64,000 nucleotides of DNA from positions 120,036 to 184,035 of the forward strand of contig NZ_JAIWJF010000006.1 of the NCBI RefSeq assembly GCF_021654115.1, written 5' to 3'. Below the pieces are notes generated by a model. The model was not told where the DNA came from. It did not search any database and worked only from the letters and a program-made list of their open reading frames with translations. Below, one piece after another: positions 26,499 through 35,764 of the stretch. This DNA is from Furfurilactobacillus milii. GTDB lineage: Bacteria; Bacillota; Bacilli; Lactobacillales; Lactobacillaceae. The translations under genes and the position numbers were made by a program. How positions within the stretch are numbered: the stretch's first letter is position 1; each line of letters opens with the position of its first letter.

Positions 26499-27677
26499 AT
26501 GGTTCGTTCACCAAAAAGTTGGCTGTTTAAAGTTGCAATCCTGTCAATTTCACTTGTGTTAGTGGCTGCCAATGCAGTTGCTGGCGTTATTCCATTGATG
26601 GAGGCTAGTTTACCACACGTTAGTCACGCCGCCGTTGAAGGTCTCATCACTGCACCAAGCATTACCGTATTAATATTCGTCATTTTTAGTTCGGCAATTA
26701 GCGATCATATTGGAATGAAAAATACTGTGCTTTTAGGTCTACTAATTACCGGAGTCGCTGGAATTATGCCAATGTTTACCAGTAGCTACTGGGTCATTTT
26801 AGCAGCTAGACTAGGATTTGGCGCAGGTTTAGGACTGTTTAATTCTATTGCCTATAGTATTTTTAGCATTTATTATGAGGGCGATGAGCGTGCAACCCTA
26901 CTTGGATTTCAAGGTGCAGTAACGGCGGTTGGTAGTATCTTGTTTTTCCTAGTCGTTGCTCAGCTAACGCCAATGGGTTGGCATGCTACCTTTATCGTTT
27001 ACGGAATTTCGTTCCTGATTTTGGCGCTGTTCGCTTTAGTAGTACCAAGTGACCGGCATCAACAAGGCGATGAAGACCAACCAAAGCAATCTATTAACCG
27101 AGCCGTTATTGGATACTCATTGTTATGGTTTCTAATCATGATGTTGTTCACGTTGGTTACACTTAAGGCATCAACCTTAATTATTGCTGGCGGATACGGA
27201 ACAGCTGCCCAAGGTAGCCTCATTTTAGCCATTGTCGGCGGTGGTCAGATGCTTGGTGGTTTGGTGTATGGATCAGTGTACAAATGGATTGCAACGTCAG
27301 TCTTGCCCGGAAGCGCATTACTGACTGGAATTTTAATTGTCGGTTTGGCGCTATCCAGAACGCTGTGGTTAACGTTTGTCATTGCTGCCCTTTTAGGTAT
27401 TACTTCTGCTTTTGTTGGTCCCTATCTATTTGGCCGGGTGGCCGATGTTGCACCGGCCAATTCGGCTACACTAGCATCGTCCATGATGTTAATCGGCATT
27501 AACATTGCGTCATTCATTGCACCTTATTTCTGGGGTCTTGTTGCCAATCTGTTCCATAACACGACACCCAGCTTTAACCTCACTATTTCTGGCATTGCGT
27601 TTCTCATTATCGGTATCATTGTCGTGGTTGGCCGTTTAATTCATCATCCGAAGAAAGCGCAATCAGACGTTCAGTAA
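26499..27677 (+). CDS. MFS transporter
   Basis: A 392-residue major facilitator with about 12 membrane segments. The loop between helices 2 and 3 reads SDHIGMKNTVLLG, matching the family D-x-x-G-x-R/K pattern, and helix 4 contains RLGFGAGLGLFNS. AAAGGAG fixes the ATG at 26499. It is followed 43 bases later by a GH3 beta-glycosidase and preceded by a cre site and a divergent AraC regulator, so uptake of a disaccharide or aryl-glycoside is the probable job. Drug efflux is the alternative reading of the sequence alone. Confidence 0.88.
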   Translation: MVRSPKSWLFKVAILSISLVLVAANAVAGVIPLMEASLPHVSHAAVEGLITAPSITVLIFVIFSSAISDHIGMKNTVLLGLLITGVAGIMPMFTSSYWVILAARLGFGAGLGLFNSIAYSIFSIYYEGDERATLLGFQGAVTAVGSILFFLVVAQLTPMGWHATFIVYGISFLILALFALVVPSDRHQQGDEDQPKQSINRAVIGYSLLWFLIMMLFTLVTLKASTLIIAGGYGTAAQGSLILAIVGGGQMLGGLVYGSVYKWIATSVLPGSALLTGILIVGLALSRTLWLTFVIAALLGITSAFVGPYLFGRVADVAPANSATLASSMMLIGINIASFIAPYFWGLVANLFHNTTPSFNLTISGIAFLIIGIIVVVGRLIHHPKKAQSDVQ

Positions 27678-27720
27678 TATACCTTGTCTAATTAAACACA
27701 TTTTTTGGAGGCGTCAAATT

Positions 27721-29964
27721 ATGGATAAAAAGGTTTCGGCAGTGCTTGATCAACTCACACTCGAACAAAAGGCCGCGCTGGTGAGCGGCAAAAACATGTG
27801 GTTTACTGCCGCCGTAGACGCGGCTAACATCAGCACCATCATGATGACTGATGGCCCAGCTGGTTTGCGTAAACAAATACCCAAGGAAGGCGAAACGCTT
27901 AGTGTTAACGCGAGCGTCAAGGCAATTTCCTATCCTTCGGCAGCACTCGTCGCTAGCACTTTTGATCGCTCGTTGGCACGTGATTTAGGTCAACATTTAG
28001 GTGAAGAAGCTCAAGCTGAAAACATTAGCTTACTTTTGGGACCAGGTGTAAACATCAAACGTTCGCCACTCGGGGGCCGTAATTTTGAGTATTATTCAGA
28101 GGACCCACTCGTAGCCGGTGAAATTGGTACCGCTTATATCAACGGTTTGCATGATAAGGGTGTTGGCGCTACCGTTAAACATTTTGCGGCCAATAATCGT
28201 GAAAATCACCGTTTCACCAATTCTTCCGATATGGATGAGCGCACACTTCGAGAAATTTATTTAGCGCCGTTTGAACGCATCATCAAGCAAGCACACCCCG
28301 AAGCTGTAATGGCGTCATATAACAAAATAAATGGTGTCCTCAATGTCCAAAACGAGCGGTTGTTAACCGATATTTTACGTCAAGAATGGGGATTTACCGG
28401 TGTCGTCATGTCAGACTGGATGGCTGTAGCTGATCACGTTGCTTCCCTTCAAGCTGGTTTGGACCTTGAAATGCCTGGTAAAGGTGATGCCTCAACTAGT
28501 GAAATCGTCGACGCTGTTAAAGCTGGCACGATTACAGATGAACAACTAGATCTTTCAGCCGGTCGAGTGTTGGCCATGGTCGTTAGTTTGTTAGATAAAA
28601 AGTCTGCTCAGGTTCCGTATGATCGTGGGGAACACCATGAATTTGCAAGAAAGCTTGCTGATGGCGGCATTGTGTTATTGCAGAACAAGGATCATGTATT
28701 GCCATTAAAGTCAGGCAAATCGGTTGCCTTTGTAGGCGCAATGGCAGAACAACCGCGGTATCAGGGCTCAGGCAGCTCACATGTCGCGCCAGACCATGTT
28801 GTGTCAGCTCTAGAAGCAGCGAAGCAAGCAGACTTGGACGTTCAGTTTGCCTCTGGCTACGAGTTATCAAAAACGGCGATTGATGAAGAGCTTGAAAAGC
28901 AAGCAATTGAGTTGGCACAACATGCTGATCAGGTTGTTGTCTTTGTAGGCTATCGTGACGATGATGAATCAGAGGGCTTCGATAAAACGAACCTATCATT
29001 GCCAGAAAATCAAACGCATTTAATTCAATCGTTGGCACAAAATGTTGCTCATATTAGTGTTGTTCTCGCAAATGGCTCAGTAGTCGAAATGCCCTGGCGA
29101 GATCAGGTTGATGCGATCGTTGAAACTTACTTGGCTGGTGAAGCCGTTGGCGAAGCAACAATTGATGTCCTCACCGGTCACGTTAATCCAAGTGGAAAAC
29201 TAGCGGAAACCTTTCCAGTTAAACTGGCTGATACACTGAGCTATGGGACATTTGACCGGAGTAACGAGCACGAACGTTACCATGAAGGCATTTTCGTTGG
29301 CTATCGCTATTATGATCTGCATCATCAAGCTGTTGCCTTTCCATTTGGCTTTGGCCTCAGTTACACCACGTTTGAATTGAGTGACTTAGTTATTGGTGAC
29401 TGGCAGGAAGATAATCTGAAAGTTACCGTGACCGTTAAAAATACTGGATCAGTTGACGGTTCTGCAGTACCACAATTGTATATCAGTAACCTCGTCAGTC
29501 CGGTTGAAAAACCAGTTCGTGAGCTACGTCAATTTGACAAAGTGGCTATTTCTGCTGGTGAATCTAAAACGGTTACTTTCACCTTGCATGCTCGTGATTT
29601 CAGTTGGTACGATGCTGACAACATGACTTGGCAGGCCGACAATGGTCTGTACGAAATTGCGGTTGGATCATCCTCACGTGATTTATCGCTAACCAAACAG
29701 CTAACCATCAAACACTTCGCTAGTCAGCCACTTGTTGTCAATATGGATACGTATCTTAACGTTCTCTTGGCAAACGAAACGACAAAATCTGTGCTAATGC
29801 AGATGTTCGGCGAACAGTTGGCCCAATTTACTAACCAGGACGATGCTAGTGCTGCCGATCAGCAGATGTTGTTTAATACGCCATTGCGGGCGCTCGTTGC
29901 TGGTGGCTTCCCCGTCGCCGCTGTTCAAGCCTTCATTGATCAAAGCAATGCGGCTTTGAAATAA
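27721..29964 (+). CDS. glycoside hydrolase family 3 beta-glycosidase
   Basis: A 747-residue GH3 enzyme. The N-terminal barrel has KHFAANNRE and the nucleophile Asp in GVVMSDWMAV (about residue 226). The second domain holds the acid/base region around DDDESEGFDKTNLSLP, and a fibronectin III-like domain starts near 560 (PVRELRQFDKV). About 90 extra residues follow. There is no signal peptide, so it acts in the cytosol on sugars delivered by the adjacent MFS protein. TTGGAGG precedes the ATG. Beta-glucosidase is the likeliest activity; xylosidase cannot be excluded. Confidence 0.93.
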   Translation: MDKKVSAVLDQLTLEQKAALVSGKNMWFTAAVDAANISTIMMTDGPAGLRKQIPKEGETLSVNASVKAISYPSAALVASTFDRSLARDLGQHLGEEAQAENISLLLGPGVNIKRSPLGGRNFEYYSEDPLVAGEIGTAYINGLHDKGVGATVKHFAANNRENHRFTNSSDMDERTLREIYLAPFERIIKQAHPEAVMASYNKINGVLNVQNERLLTDILRQEWGFTGVVMSDWMAVADHVASLQAGLDLEMPGKGDASTSEIVDAVKAGTITDEQLDLSAGRVLAMVVSLLDKKSAQVPYDRGEHHEFARKLADGGIVLLQNKDHVLPLKSGKSVAFVGAMAEQPRYQGSGSSHVAPDHVVSALEAAKQADLDVQFASGYELSKTAIDEELEKQAIELAQHADQVVVFVGYRDDDESEGFDKTNLSLPENQTHLIQSLAQNVAHISVVLANGSVVEMPWRDQVDAIVETYLAGEAVGEATIDVLTGHVNPSGKLAETFPVKLADTLSYGTFDRSNEHERYHEGIFVGYRYYDLHHQAVAFPFGFGLSYTTFELSDLVIGDWQEDNLKVTVTVKNTGSVDGSAVPQLYISNLVSPVEKPVRELRQFDKVAISAGESKTVTFTLHARDFSWYDADNMTWQADNGLYEIAVGSSSRDLSLTKQLTIKHFASQPLVVNMDTYLNVLLANETTKSVLMQMFGEQLAQFTNQDDASAADQQMLFNTPLRALVAGGFPVAAVQAFIDQSNAALK

Positions 29965-29996
29965 TAAATCTTCAGTTACACTCAATAAGATCAACT

Positions 29997-30056
29997 AAAA
30001 ACGCATCCAACTGATTTACTGATGGTTAGATCAAGTAAATCAACTGGATGCGTTTT
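29997..30056. terminator. bidirectional terminator between GH3 and response regulator
   Basis: A long inverted repeat (AAAAACGCATCCAACTGATT against its near-complement ending GGATGCGTTTT) separates the convergent genes. Two internal mismatches. Confidence 0.85.
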
Positions 30057-30074
30057 CTGTCCAATTTTGATTGT

Positions 30075-30680
30075 TCACAGCCACTTATTTTTCTTGGCAA
30101 TATTAATTGCTTCTAATCGATTATGCGCGCCCAATTTGCTTAGAACGGCTGACATATAATTGCGAACGGTTCCTGGTGACAACGACACAATTCTGGCAAT
30201 TTCAACCGTCGAAGCACCGTTTTGAGCAGCACTAAGTACTTCCAATTCTCGTTTAGTCAGCGGATTCTGCGAAGCATTGTACATTCCGTGAACCAGTTCT
30301 GGCGCATAAATGATTTGCCCAGCCATGATTTTGTGAATGCTTTCCACTAAGTCATCACTTGGGCTGTCTTTAAGTAAATAACCGGCCACATCAGCTGCCA
30401 ATGCACGTTTAAAATAAGCTGGCTGGGCAAACGTTGTTAAAATAAGCGATTTAGTGGCACTTTGATCATTCTTTAACTGATCTGCCACGTCTAAACCACT
30501 AAGTTTAGGCATTTCGATGTCAAGAATCGCGATATCAGGGTGTTTGAGGCGAATTTCATTTAGCGCAGTTTGACCATCCGTCGCTGAACCGACCACTGTT
30601 ATGTCAGGTTCAAGATTTAAGATGGTGGTTAGCGCCGTATTCAACATACCTTGATCTTCTGCCAGATATAGATGAATCAT
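30075..30680 (-). CDS. LuxR/NarL-type response regulator
   Basis: A 201-residue two-component regulator. The receiver domain (1-120) has the phosphoacceptor Asp in DIAILDIEMPKLSG and the conserved Lys in LLKDSPSDD; the C-terminal LuxR-type helix-turn-helix is LTKRELEVLSAAQNGASTVE followed by SLSPGTVRNYMSAVLSKLG. It overlaps the kinase gene by four bases and is last in an ABC-kinase-regulator operon, the DesKR/LiaRS-like arrangement. It most likely controls its own operon; a palindrome in the operon promoter is a candidate site. Confidence 0.95.
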   Translation of the reverse strand: MIHLYLAEDQGMLNTALTTILNLEPDITVVGSATDGQTALNEIRLKHPDIAILDIEMPKLSGLDVADQLKNDQSATKSLILTTFAQPAYFKRALAADVAGYLLKDSPSDDLVESIHKIMAGQIIYAPELVHGMYNASQNPLTKRELEVLSAAQNGASTVEIARIVSLSPGTVRNYMSAVLSKLGAHNRLEAINIAKKNKWL

Positions 30681-31825
30681 GATTGAAGCTCCTCTTCCTT
30701 ATTTGTCTTAGGTTTGGGACAAGAAATGGTCAAAATTGTCCCTTCAGATGAAGAAGCAACATCCAAGGTTCCATTAATAGTTTCCATTCGTTTGGTCATA
30801 CCGCTTATACCTGAACTATTTTCACGCGGTGTGTGGATGCCTTTTCCGTTATCACGAATTGAAATTGTTAACAAATTTGCTTGCTGTCCAAACGTCAGCC
30901 AGCAATGATCAGCATGCGCGTGACGAATAATATTTGTGATTGCTTCTTGAATAACAGCACCTAAAGTAATTTGTAATTGACGCGGCCAACTATTGCTAAT
31001 TGATTCGTTAATAGTCAAAAGCGTAACATTGGCATCTTGCAAATTGCGATTTTGATTAATAATGACTTCAGCAATGTTCAACTGTCGCAAATCGTTGACG
31101 ATTGAACGAACAAGTTGCAAGTTATCTCGTGAGGCATTTTCAACATCGTTAAGCTGTTCATCAACCTTTTCAGGCGCGATCTTGAGTAATTTTCTTGCTA
31201 ATTCTGTCTTAATGGTGATCATTGAAAATGATTGCCCTAAAGTATCATGTAAATCTTGAGCAATTCGATTTCGTTCATTCTGTCGAATGACGTTTTCCAA
31301 ACGTTCATTAGTTTGCTGGATAGCACGCGATTTGTCAGCAGTTCTCATCACTGACATTGCTGCAATTGGTGAACCGTAGGCAAATGCTAGCAAGACAAGT
31401 AAATCAAGCCGATCAGTGAGTTGAAAATGCGGCGTCACCGCGACGAGTTTCATAACTGCAGCAATCACCGAAACCGTGAAAGTGCCATAATAAGCCGTTA
31501 AATAGCGCCAACGAACTCGTTTCGTGAACGGTAAGGAGCCAACTACCCACGCAATGAAAATGAATAGCGCCATGTAGTTTTCCACTAACATCATATACAC
31601 GCACACAATTAACTGGCCGGCGATTGACCATGGCAATAATTTGGTGATTTCGTAGCTGTTTCGATAACACAAAAAGAAAATTGCTAGAAAAAATAACGTA
31701 AGTACCCGCCGAATGCCCGTCTCTGCGAAACCAATTGCAATTGGATAGCTTAGAAAAATCAACCAAAAATAAGGGTAAAACCCAAATCTAGATGGGAATA
31801 AAATATAACGCCGTAAAAAGGTCAT
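30677..31825 (-). CDS. sensor histidine kinase (HisKA_3 type)
   Basis: A 382-residue membrane kinase. Several hydrophobic segments occupy residues 1-165 with almost no extracellular domain. The dimerisation region has the phosphorylated His in RNRIAQDLHDTLGQSFS, and the ATPase domain has IRHAHADHCW and IRDNGKGIHTP. This is the partner class of NarL-type regulators. Its sensing region, buried in the membrane, fits detection of lipid state or membrane stress. The ATG at 31825 follows CAGGAG and overlaps the permease stop by four bases, so translation is coupled. Confidence 0.94.
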   Translation of the reverse strand: MTFLRRYILFPSRFGFYPYFWLIFLSYPIAIGFAETGIRRVLTLFFLAIFFLCYRNSYEITKLLPWSIAGQLIVCVYMMLVENYMALFIFIAWVVGSLPFTKRVRWRYLTAYYGTFTVSVIAAVMKLVAVTPHFQLTDRLDLLVLLAFAYGSPIAAMSVMRTADKSRAIQQTNERLENVIRQNERNRIAQDLHDTLGQSFSMITIKTELARKLLKIAPEKVDEQLNDVENASRDNLQLVRSIVNDLRQLNIAEVIINQNRNLQDANVTLLTINESISNSWPRQLQITLGAVIQEAITNIIRHAHADHCWLTFGQQANLLTISIRDNGKGIHTPRENSSGISGMTKRMETINGTLDVASSSEGTILTISCPKPKTNKEEELQS

Positions 31826-32577
31826 GCTTGAATACTCCTGTCGTTTTTGGCCCTCGATAACAGCCATAGGATGGTCAGTAACGCCGCGGTCCACCCTGTC
31901 AAAATGACGATAAAGGACCAATTAAAGTGCATTTGTTTAGTGACCACATTCAACAAAGAATTAACTGCATATGTGGGCATGAGCTTACCAATTTGTTGCA
32001 TCCAATGCGGCAATAGACTGATAGGCCACCACAGACCACTGATAATTGCCATTGGAAAGACAACCAGATTGCATAAACTATTGACCGATGACGGCCTTCC
32101 TGATTTAGCAACAAGGACGCCAATCAGCATTAATGGTAATCCGCCTAGCGCCGATAATCCGACTATTAAAAATAGTGAGATCAGTGTCAAATGAACGCCA
32201 TTAATAATAGTCGCGATGGTAAGAATTACAGATGCCGATAAAATATTCATCACTGTCATCGTCAGCATCAGTCCTACATAATAATATAGTTGTTTTGCTG
32301 GCGTAATGGCCAATAAAGTTGGCATGTTTTCTTGGCGATCTTCCGCTAAAAAAGCTGAAACTGAAAAAATCATGCTAATGAGAACACTGTAGGCAATCAT
32401 GCTACCCATATAATTTAAGTTAAATTGTTGCTTTTCACTCGCACTTCCCTGAACAAGAATTTTGGTAAACAAAATATAAAAAAACGCTGGCATTGCGAGA
32501 TTAAAAAGAAAAAATCTGGGATTACGAAGCAGTTCTCGTTTGATTGCATACTTAGTTTGCGTGCGTAGCTGATTCAT
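31822..32577 (-). CDS. ABC-2 type transporter permease
   Basis: A 251-residue permease with about six membrane segments (for example AMPAFFYILFTKIL and LISLFLIVGLSALGGLPLML) preceded by a cytosolic helix KYAIKRELLRNP. It overlaps the ATPase gene by 26 bases, so the two form one transporter. Such pairs export peptides, lipids or drugs; linkage with a histidine kinase and response regulator suggests defence against a membrane-active compound or control of membrane lipids. Confidence 0.92.
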   Translation of the reverse strand: MNQLRTQTKYAIKRELLRNPRFFLFNLAMPAFFYILFTKILVQGSASEKQQFNLNYMGSMIAYSVLISMIFSVSAFLAEDRQENMPTLLAITPAKQLYYYVGLMLTMTVMNILSASVILTIATIINGVHLTLISLFLIVGLSALGGLPLMLIGVLVAKSGRPSSVNSLCNLVVFPMAIISGLWWPISLLPHWMQQIGKLMPTYAVNSLLNVVTKQMHFNWSFIVILTGWTAALLTILWLLSRAKNDRSIQA

Positions 32578-33466
32578 GATTGCGTCCTCCAGTTTGTGTT
32601 ACATCAGTAAAAATTTCGTTTAACGAATTAGGCATTAACGATAAACGATGGATTTTATCGAGAAAATGTTGGCTTTCAAGTAGCCAGAGATCCCCATCGC
32701 TCAATTTTAAAGTGATTTTATCGCCGTGTTTTTTAGTCTCAAGAACCAACGGGGATGTCTTAAAGTAATTAACAGCTAATTCCGATTCAAATGTGGCTGT
32801 TGCCCCACTATATAAAGACGTCAGTGCATCTAATGGACCGTCAAACTTAATTTTGCCGTGTTGTAGAATTAGTAGTCGCTCTGCAACAGCTTCGATTTCT
32901 TCCAAATAATGACTAGTAACGAAAATTGTCTTTCCTTGATGCCTGAGTTGCTCAATGCTCTGCCAAAATTGCGTTCTTGCAATACTGTCCAATCCAACGG
33001 TTGGTTCATCGAGGAAGATGACACGTGGATTACCGGCCAGTGCGATACCAAATGCTAATTGGCGCCGCTGACCACCGGACAAAGCACTCATGTTATGGTG
33101 TCTGAACTCGCGTAACCCGGTTAATGTTAACAGTTTTTCTAATGATAATGGATGCGTATAAAAGCTTCGAACAAGCTGAAAACTTTCATCAACATGTAAA
33201 TTTTTAATGCTTACATTTTCCTGAAGCATGGCCCCAATCTGATTACGGCAGACGGTGGTTCCTGGATTCGTGCCAAAAACCTTAATCTGACCGGTATCAG
33301 GTTTTTGAAGTCCTAAAATTAGGTTAATTAAGGTTGTTTTACCTGCACCATTTTCTCCGACCAAACCAATGATTTCGCCTTCATCAACGCTTAAATTAAC
33401 GTTACTAATTGCTGATAATTGTTTGAACTTTTTTGCGACATTCTTTAATTCAATTATTGACGACAT
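32552..33466 (-). CDS. ABC transporter ATP-binding protein
   Basis: A 304-residue ATPase of the CcmA/drug-export type. Walker A GENGAGKTTLINL, Q-loop AMLQENVS, signature LSGGQRRQLAFGIAL, Walker B VIFLDEPTVGLD and H-loop VTSHYLEE are all present. The C-terminal 80 residues form the usual extra domain. Two starts are possible: ATG 33466, with GGTGAG upstream, or ATG 33478, with AAAAGAG immediately before it; I prefer the first. It is the first gene of the ATPase-permease-kinase-regulator operon. Confidence 0.92.
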   Translation of the reverse strand: MSSIIELKNVAKKFKQLSAISNVNLSVDEGEIIGLVGENGAGKTTLINLILGLQKPDTGQIKVFGTNPGTTVCRNQIGAMLQENVSIKNLHVDESFQLVRSFYTHPLSLEKLLTLTGLREFRHHNMSALSGGQRRQLAFGIALAGNPRVIFLDEPTVGLDSIARTQFWQSIEQLRHQGKTIFVTSHYLEEIEAVAERLLILQHGKIKFDGPLDALTSLYSGATATFESELAVNYFKTSPLVLETKKHGDKITLKLSDGDLWLLESQHFLDKIHRLSLMPNSLNEIFTDVTQTGGRNHESATHAN

Positions 33467-33532
33467 ATTGCTCACCATCTCTTTTACTTGATGAGCTTAG
33501 TTTAGTTACTTCTCAAGTCGAAAAATAGAAGT

Positions 33533-33562
33533 ACATGTCACAACATTATATGACAAATGTCA
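33533..33562 (-). promoter_or_regulatory. promoter and palindrome of the ABC-kinase operon
   Basis: On the minus strand a TATAAT (plus ATTATA, 33545-33550) is a consensus -10. The perfect dyad TGACAAATGTCA (33551-33562) abuts it in the -10/-35 spacer, and a further TGTCA half-site (GTGACAT on the minus strand) lies at 33535-33541, 22 bases from the first GTGACAT. This spacing fits binding by the NarL-type regulator encoded at the end of the operon. Confidence 0.55.
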
Positions 33563-33693
33563 CTTCAACTGATGAAACCACAAATAGCACCCCACCAATT
33601 AGTTAAACTAATCGATGCGATGCTAACTATTATTTTAAAATAACGCCTATCTAGAGTTTATAAACGGTCAAATGTCTTATTGTGCCATGAACT

Positions 33694-34911
33694 TTATTTG
33701 CGGCCAAACAAACGAGCCCAAAAGCCATGCGTTTTCTTTTCAGCTTCCTTGGCTGCATTATTAGCCACTCGGGAACCAGTCGTCATGTGTCGTAATCCGT
33801 GGCGAACACCGGCGGCCTGTGAGGTGGCGGATGTATTTTCACGGGCTGATTGACTCTGCATGTGAATCGTCAAATTATCTGCACTACCCTGTGGTCGTAA
33901 AATCTCGGGCAGAACCTGTAACGTTGGGTGCACCGTAGCCGTGGAACCATTAACTTCAAAGCTGAGCGTGACGTTGTACGTCCCTGGCAATTTATGATTG
34001 GCCCTTGGATCGTCATAACTCATGGCCGTCCAACGAGACCGATCACGATTATATTGGTCCTTAGCATCTGCCACGTAACGAGCGGGAATTGGGTCGCCAT
34101 CACCAGCAACAATAATCTGATTATGGGCAGATAGTGAAAAGATATTTTCGTAGGCCGTTACAAACACATTTTTACCATGATCTGTGTAACGAACAGTAAC
34201 TGGGTAACGGCCAGCTTTCTGCCAGTTGACCTTTGACATGTCCACAATCGCCTTTTCAATATCAATGGCATTACCATCCGCGTCATAAAGATGTTGAACG
34301 AAACGGTCAGGATTAGTACGGGGACCGTTCACATAAGTCGTTTGGTTGGCCGTGTTGACGTTGACCATATTTTCTAAAATATGGAGGACTTGATGCGCAC
34401 CCGCGGTGACACCATTAACGGTATATGTCAGCATTAACCCGTAACTGTTGTCTGCCATAATGTTAGGCTCACCATCGTCAAACTTAATTTTGACATTCTG
34501 GGTCGCGTTAGCCATGTGACCTGGATCCACTAGTCGTTTTATAAAAGCCGTTTTGTCAGGTATTGGCTCGCCGGCATGAATAGTAATGTCGCGGCCATCC
34601 AACGCAAAAATATGTAAATGTGCAGTTGCAGATACCGTTTTTCCAGGATTGGTATACTGCAAATTAATCCGGTAATCGGCCGGTTGGTCCCAGTCGACAT
34701 TGGTGAGGTCAACTTGAACTTTTGCTGGATCAACGGCCTGACCTGTAGCGTCATAGACAGCCTTAACAAAACTTGTCTTACCGTAGTGAGGTCCACCAAC
34801 ATAGGTCGTTTGATCTTGCGCAATGACAGTGGCCTGATTGGTAATCACACGTAACTGATTTTGTGCCTGTGAATCCTTTTGTTCAGTTGTTTTTCGATGT
34901 GGTTCAATCAT
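33694..34911 (-). CDS. bacterial Ig-like repeat protein without secretion signal
   Basis: A 405-residue protein of two tandem repeat pairs. Units beginning QTTYVGGP (about residue 33) and QTTYVNGP (about 189) align over about 70 residues through VDWDQPADYRINLQYTNPGK and VNWQKAGRYPVTVRYTDHGK, the pattern of group 3 bacterial Ig-like domains; two less similar units lie between and after. The tail is polar and ends EKKTHGFWARLFGRK. Ig-like domains of this group are normally on the surface, yet there is no signal peptide, LPXTG or other anchor. AGGAGTG fixes the ATG at 34911. It may be a 5'-truncated surface protein or a real cytosolic product. Confidence 0.75.
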   Translation of the reverse strand: MIEPHRKTTEQKDSQAQNQLRVITNQATVIAQDQTTYVGGPHYGKTSFVKAVYDATGQAVDPAKVQVDLTNVDWDQPADYRINLQYTNPGKTVSATAHLHIFALDGRDITIHAGEPIPDKTAFIKRLVDPGHMANATQNVKIKFDDGEPNIMADNSYGLMLTYTVNGVTAGAHQVLHILENMVNVNTANQTTYVNGPRTNPDRFVQHLYDADGNAIDIEKAIVDMSKVNWQKAGRYPVTVRYTDHGKNVFVTAYENIFSLSAHNQIIVAGDGDPIPARYVADAKDQYNRDRSRWTAMSYDDPRANHKLPGTYNVTLSFEVNGSTATVHPTLQVLPEILRPQGSADNLTIHMQSQSARENTSATSQAAGVRHGLRHMTTGSRVANNAAKEAEKKTHGFWARLFGRK

Positions 34912-35097
34912 GGGGCTCACTCCTAAACATTTATCGCAAATTAGAATCATTAAGATTTTCTAAAACTATTGTACTCAATAAAAACCGCCTTGAACAGCCC
35001 TATTAAAGCATTTATGTTTCTTTATCACAAAATTCACTAACGGATTACTGAATAAACTGACCTCAAAAAGTTAAAAAGCTGCTAGACACCCTTAACT

Positions 35098-35646
35098 TTA
35101 ATTTTCATTCGCCCACTCATCTTCTAGCATTGCGTACTGAACAAGACTACAAAAATGACCATTGATGATTTCCTGATCACGCATCGTTCCCTCTTGATGA
35201 AGGCCTAATCGCTCAGCAACGGCTTGGCTAGCCTTGTTATTCACGTCCGCAGTTAAGATGATTTTATGTAAGTTGAATTCATCAAACCCAATTGTCAGTA
35301 AACGTTCCACGGACCGGGTCATAATGCCTTGTCCTTGATACTGAGAACTCAGCCAGTAGCCAATCGACGCGTGACGGTTAACGTTATCAATTTCATGCAG
35401 ATCCAAACTACCGATTGGTTTGCCATCCATGACGATTGTCAATGGCAACATTAGGTTGTCAGCAAAACGACTGCGGGCATACTGAATAAAGTTTTGTTCA
35501 TCCTCAACGGATTGCATTCTATCTGCCCACGTCATCCACTTTCTAAGTTCCTGGCGGTCTTCCGCGATATAGGTGATTAAATCTTCGGCATCTTCAGTGT
35601 TTAATAATTTTAAGGCTAAGTGAGCATCGATTTGATGTGTAAACAT
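35098..35646 (-). CDS. GNAT family acetyltransferase, RimL-like
   Basis: A 182-residue GNAT acetyltransferase of the RimJ/RimL group, which acetylates ribosomal protein N-termini or small molecules. Visible are WADRMQSVEDEQNFI, the beta4 segment GSLDLHEID, the acetyl-CoA loop YWLSSQYQGQGIMTRSVERLL, and NNKASQAVAERLGLHQEG. AAGGAGAT fixes the ATG at 35646. It is monocistronic. Specific substrate cannot be deduced. Confidence 0.9.
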   Translation of the reverse strand: MFTHQIDAHLALKLLNTEDAEDLITYIAEDRQELRKWMTWADRMQSVEDEQNFIQYARSRFADNLMLPLTIVMDGKPIGSLDLHEIDNVNRHASIGYWLSSQYQGQGIMTRSVERLLTIGFDEFNLHKIILTADVNNKASQAVAERLGLHQEGTMRDQEIINGHFCSLVQYAMLEDEWANEN

Positions 35647-35764
35647 GTTTATCTCCTTAGTAAAAAACATTTTATGCCTTTCAATTTACCATAAAAGTGC
35701 CCGTCAAATTAGTCTTTCTGATCATTTTAAATCGTTTTTAGAGAAAAACATTTAGCAAACGTAC

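Noticed and set aside
28583..29038. 151-codon open frame antisense to the GH3 gene
   Set aside because: Lies wholly inside a well-supported coding region, has no ribosome binding site and no recognisable motif.
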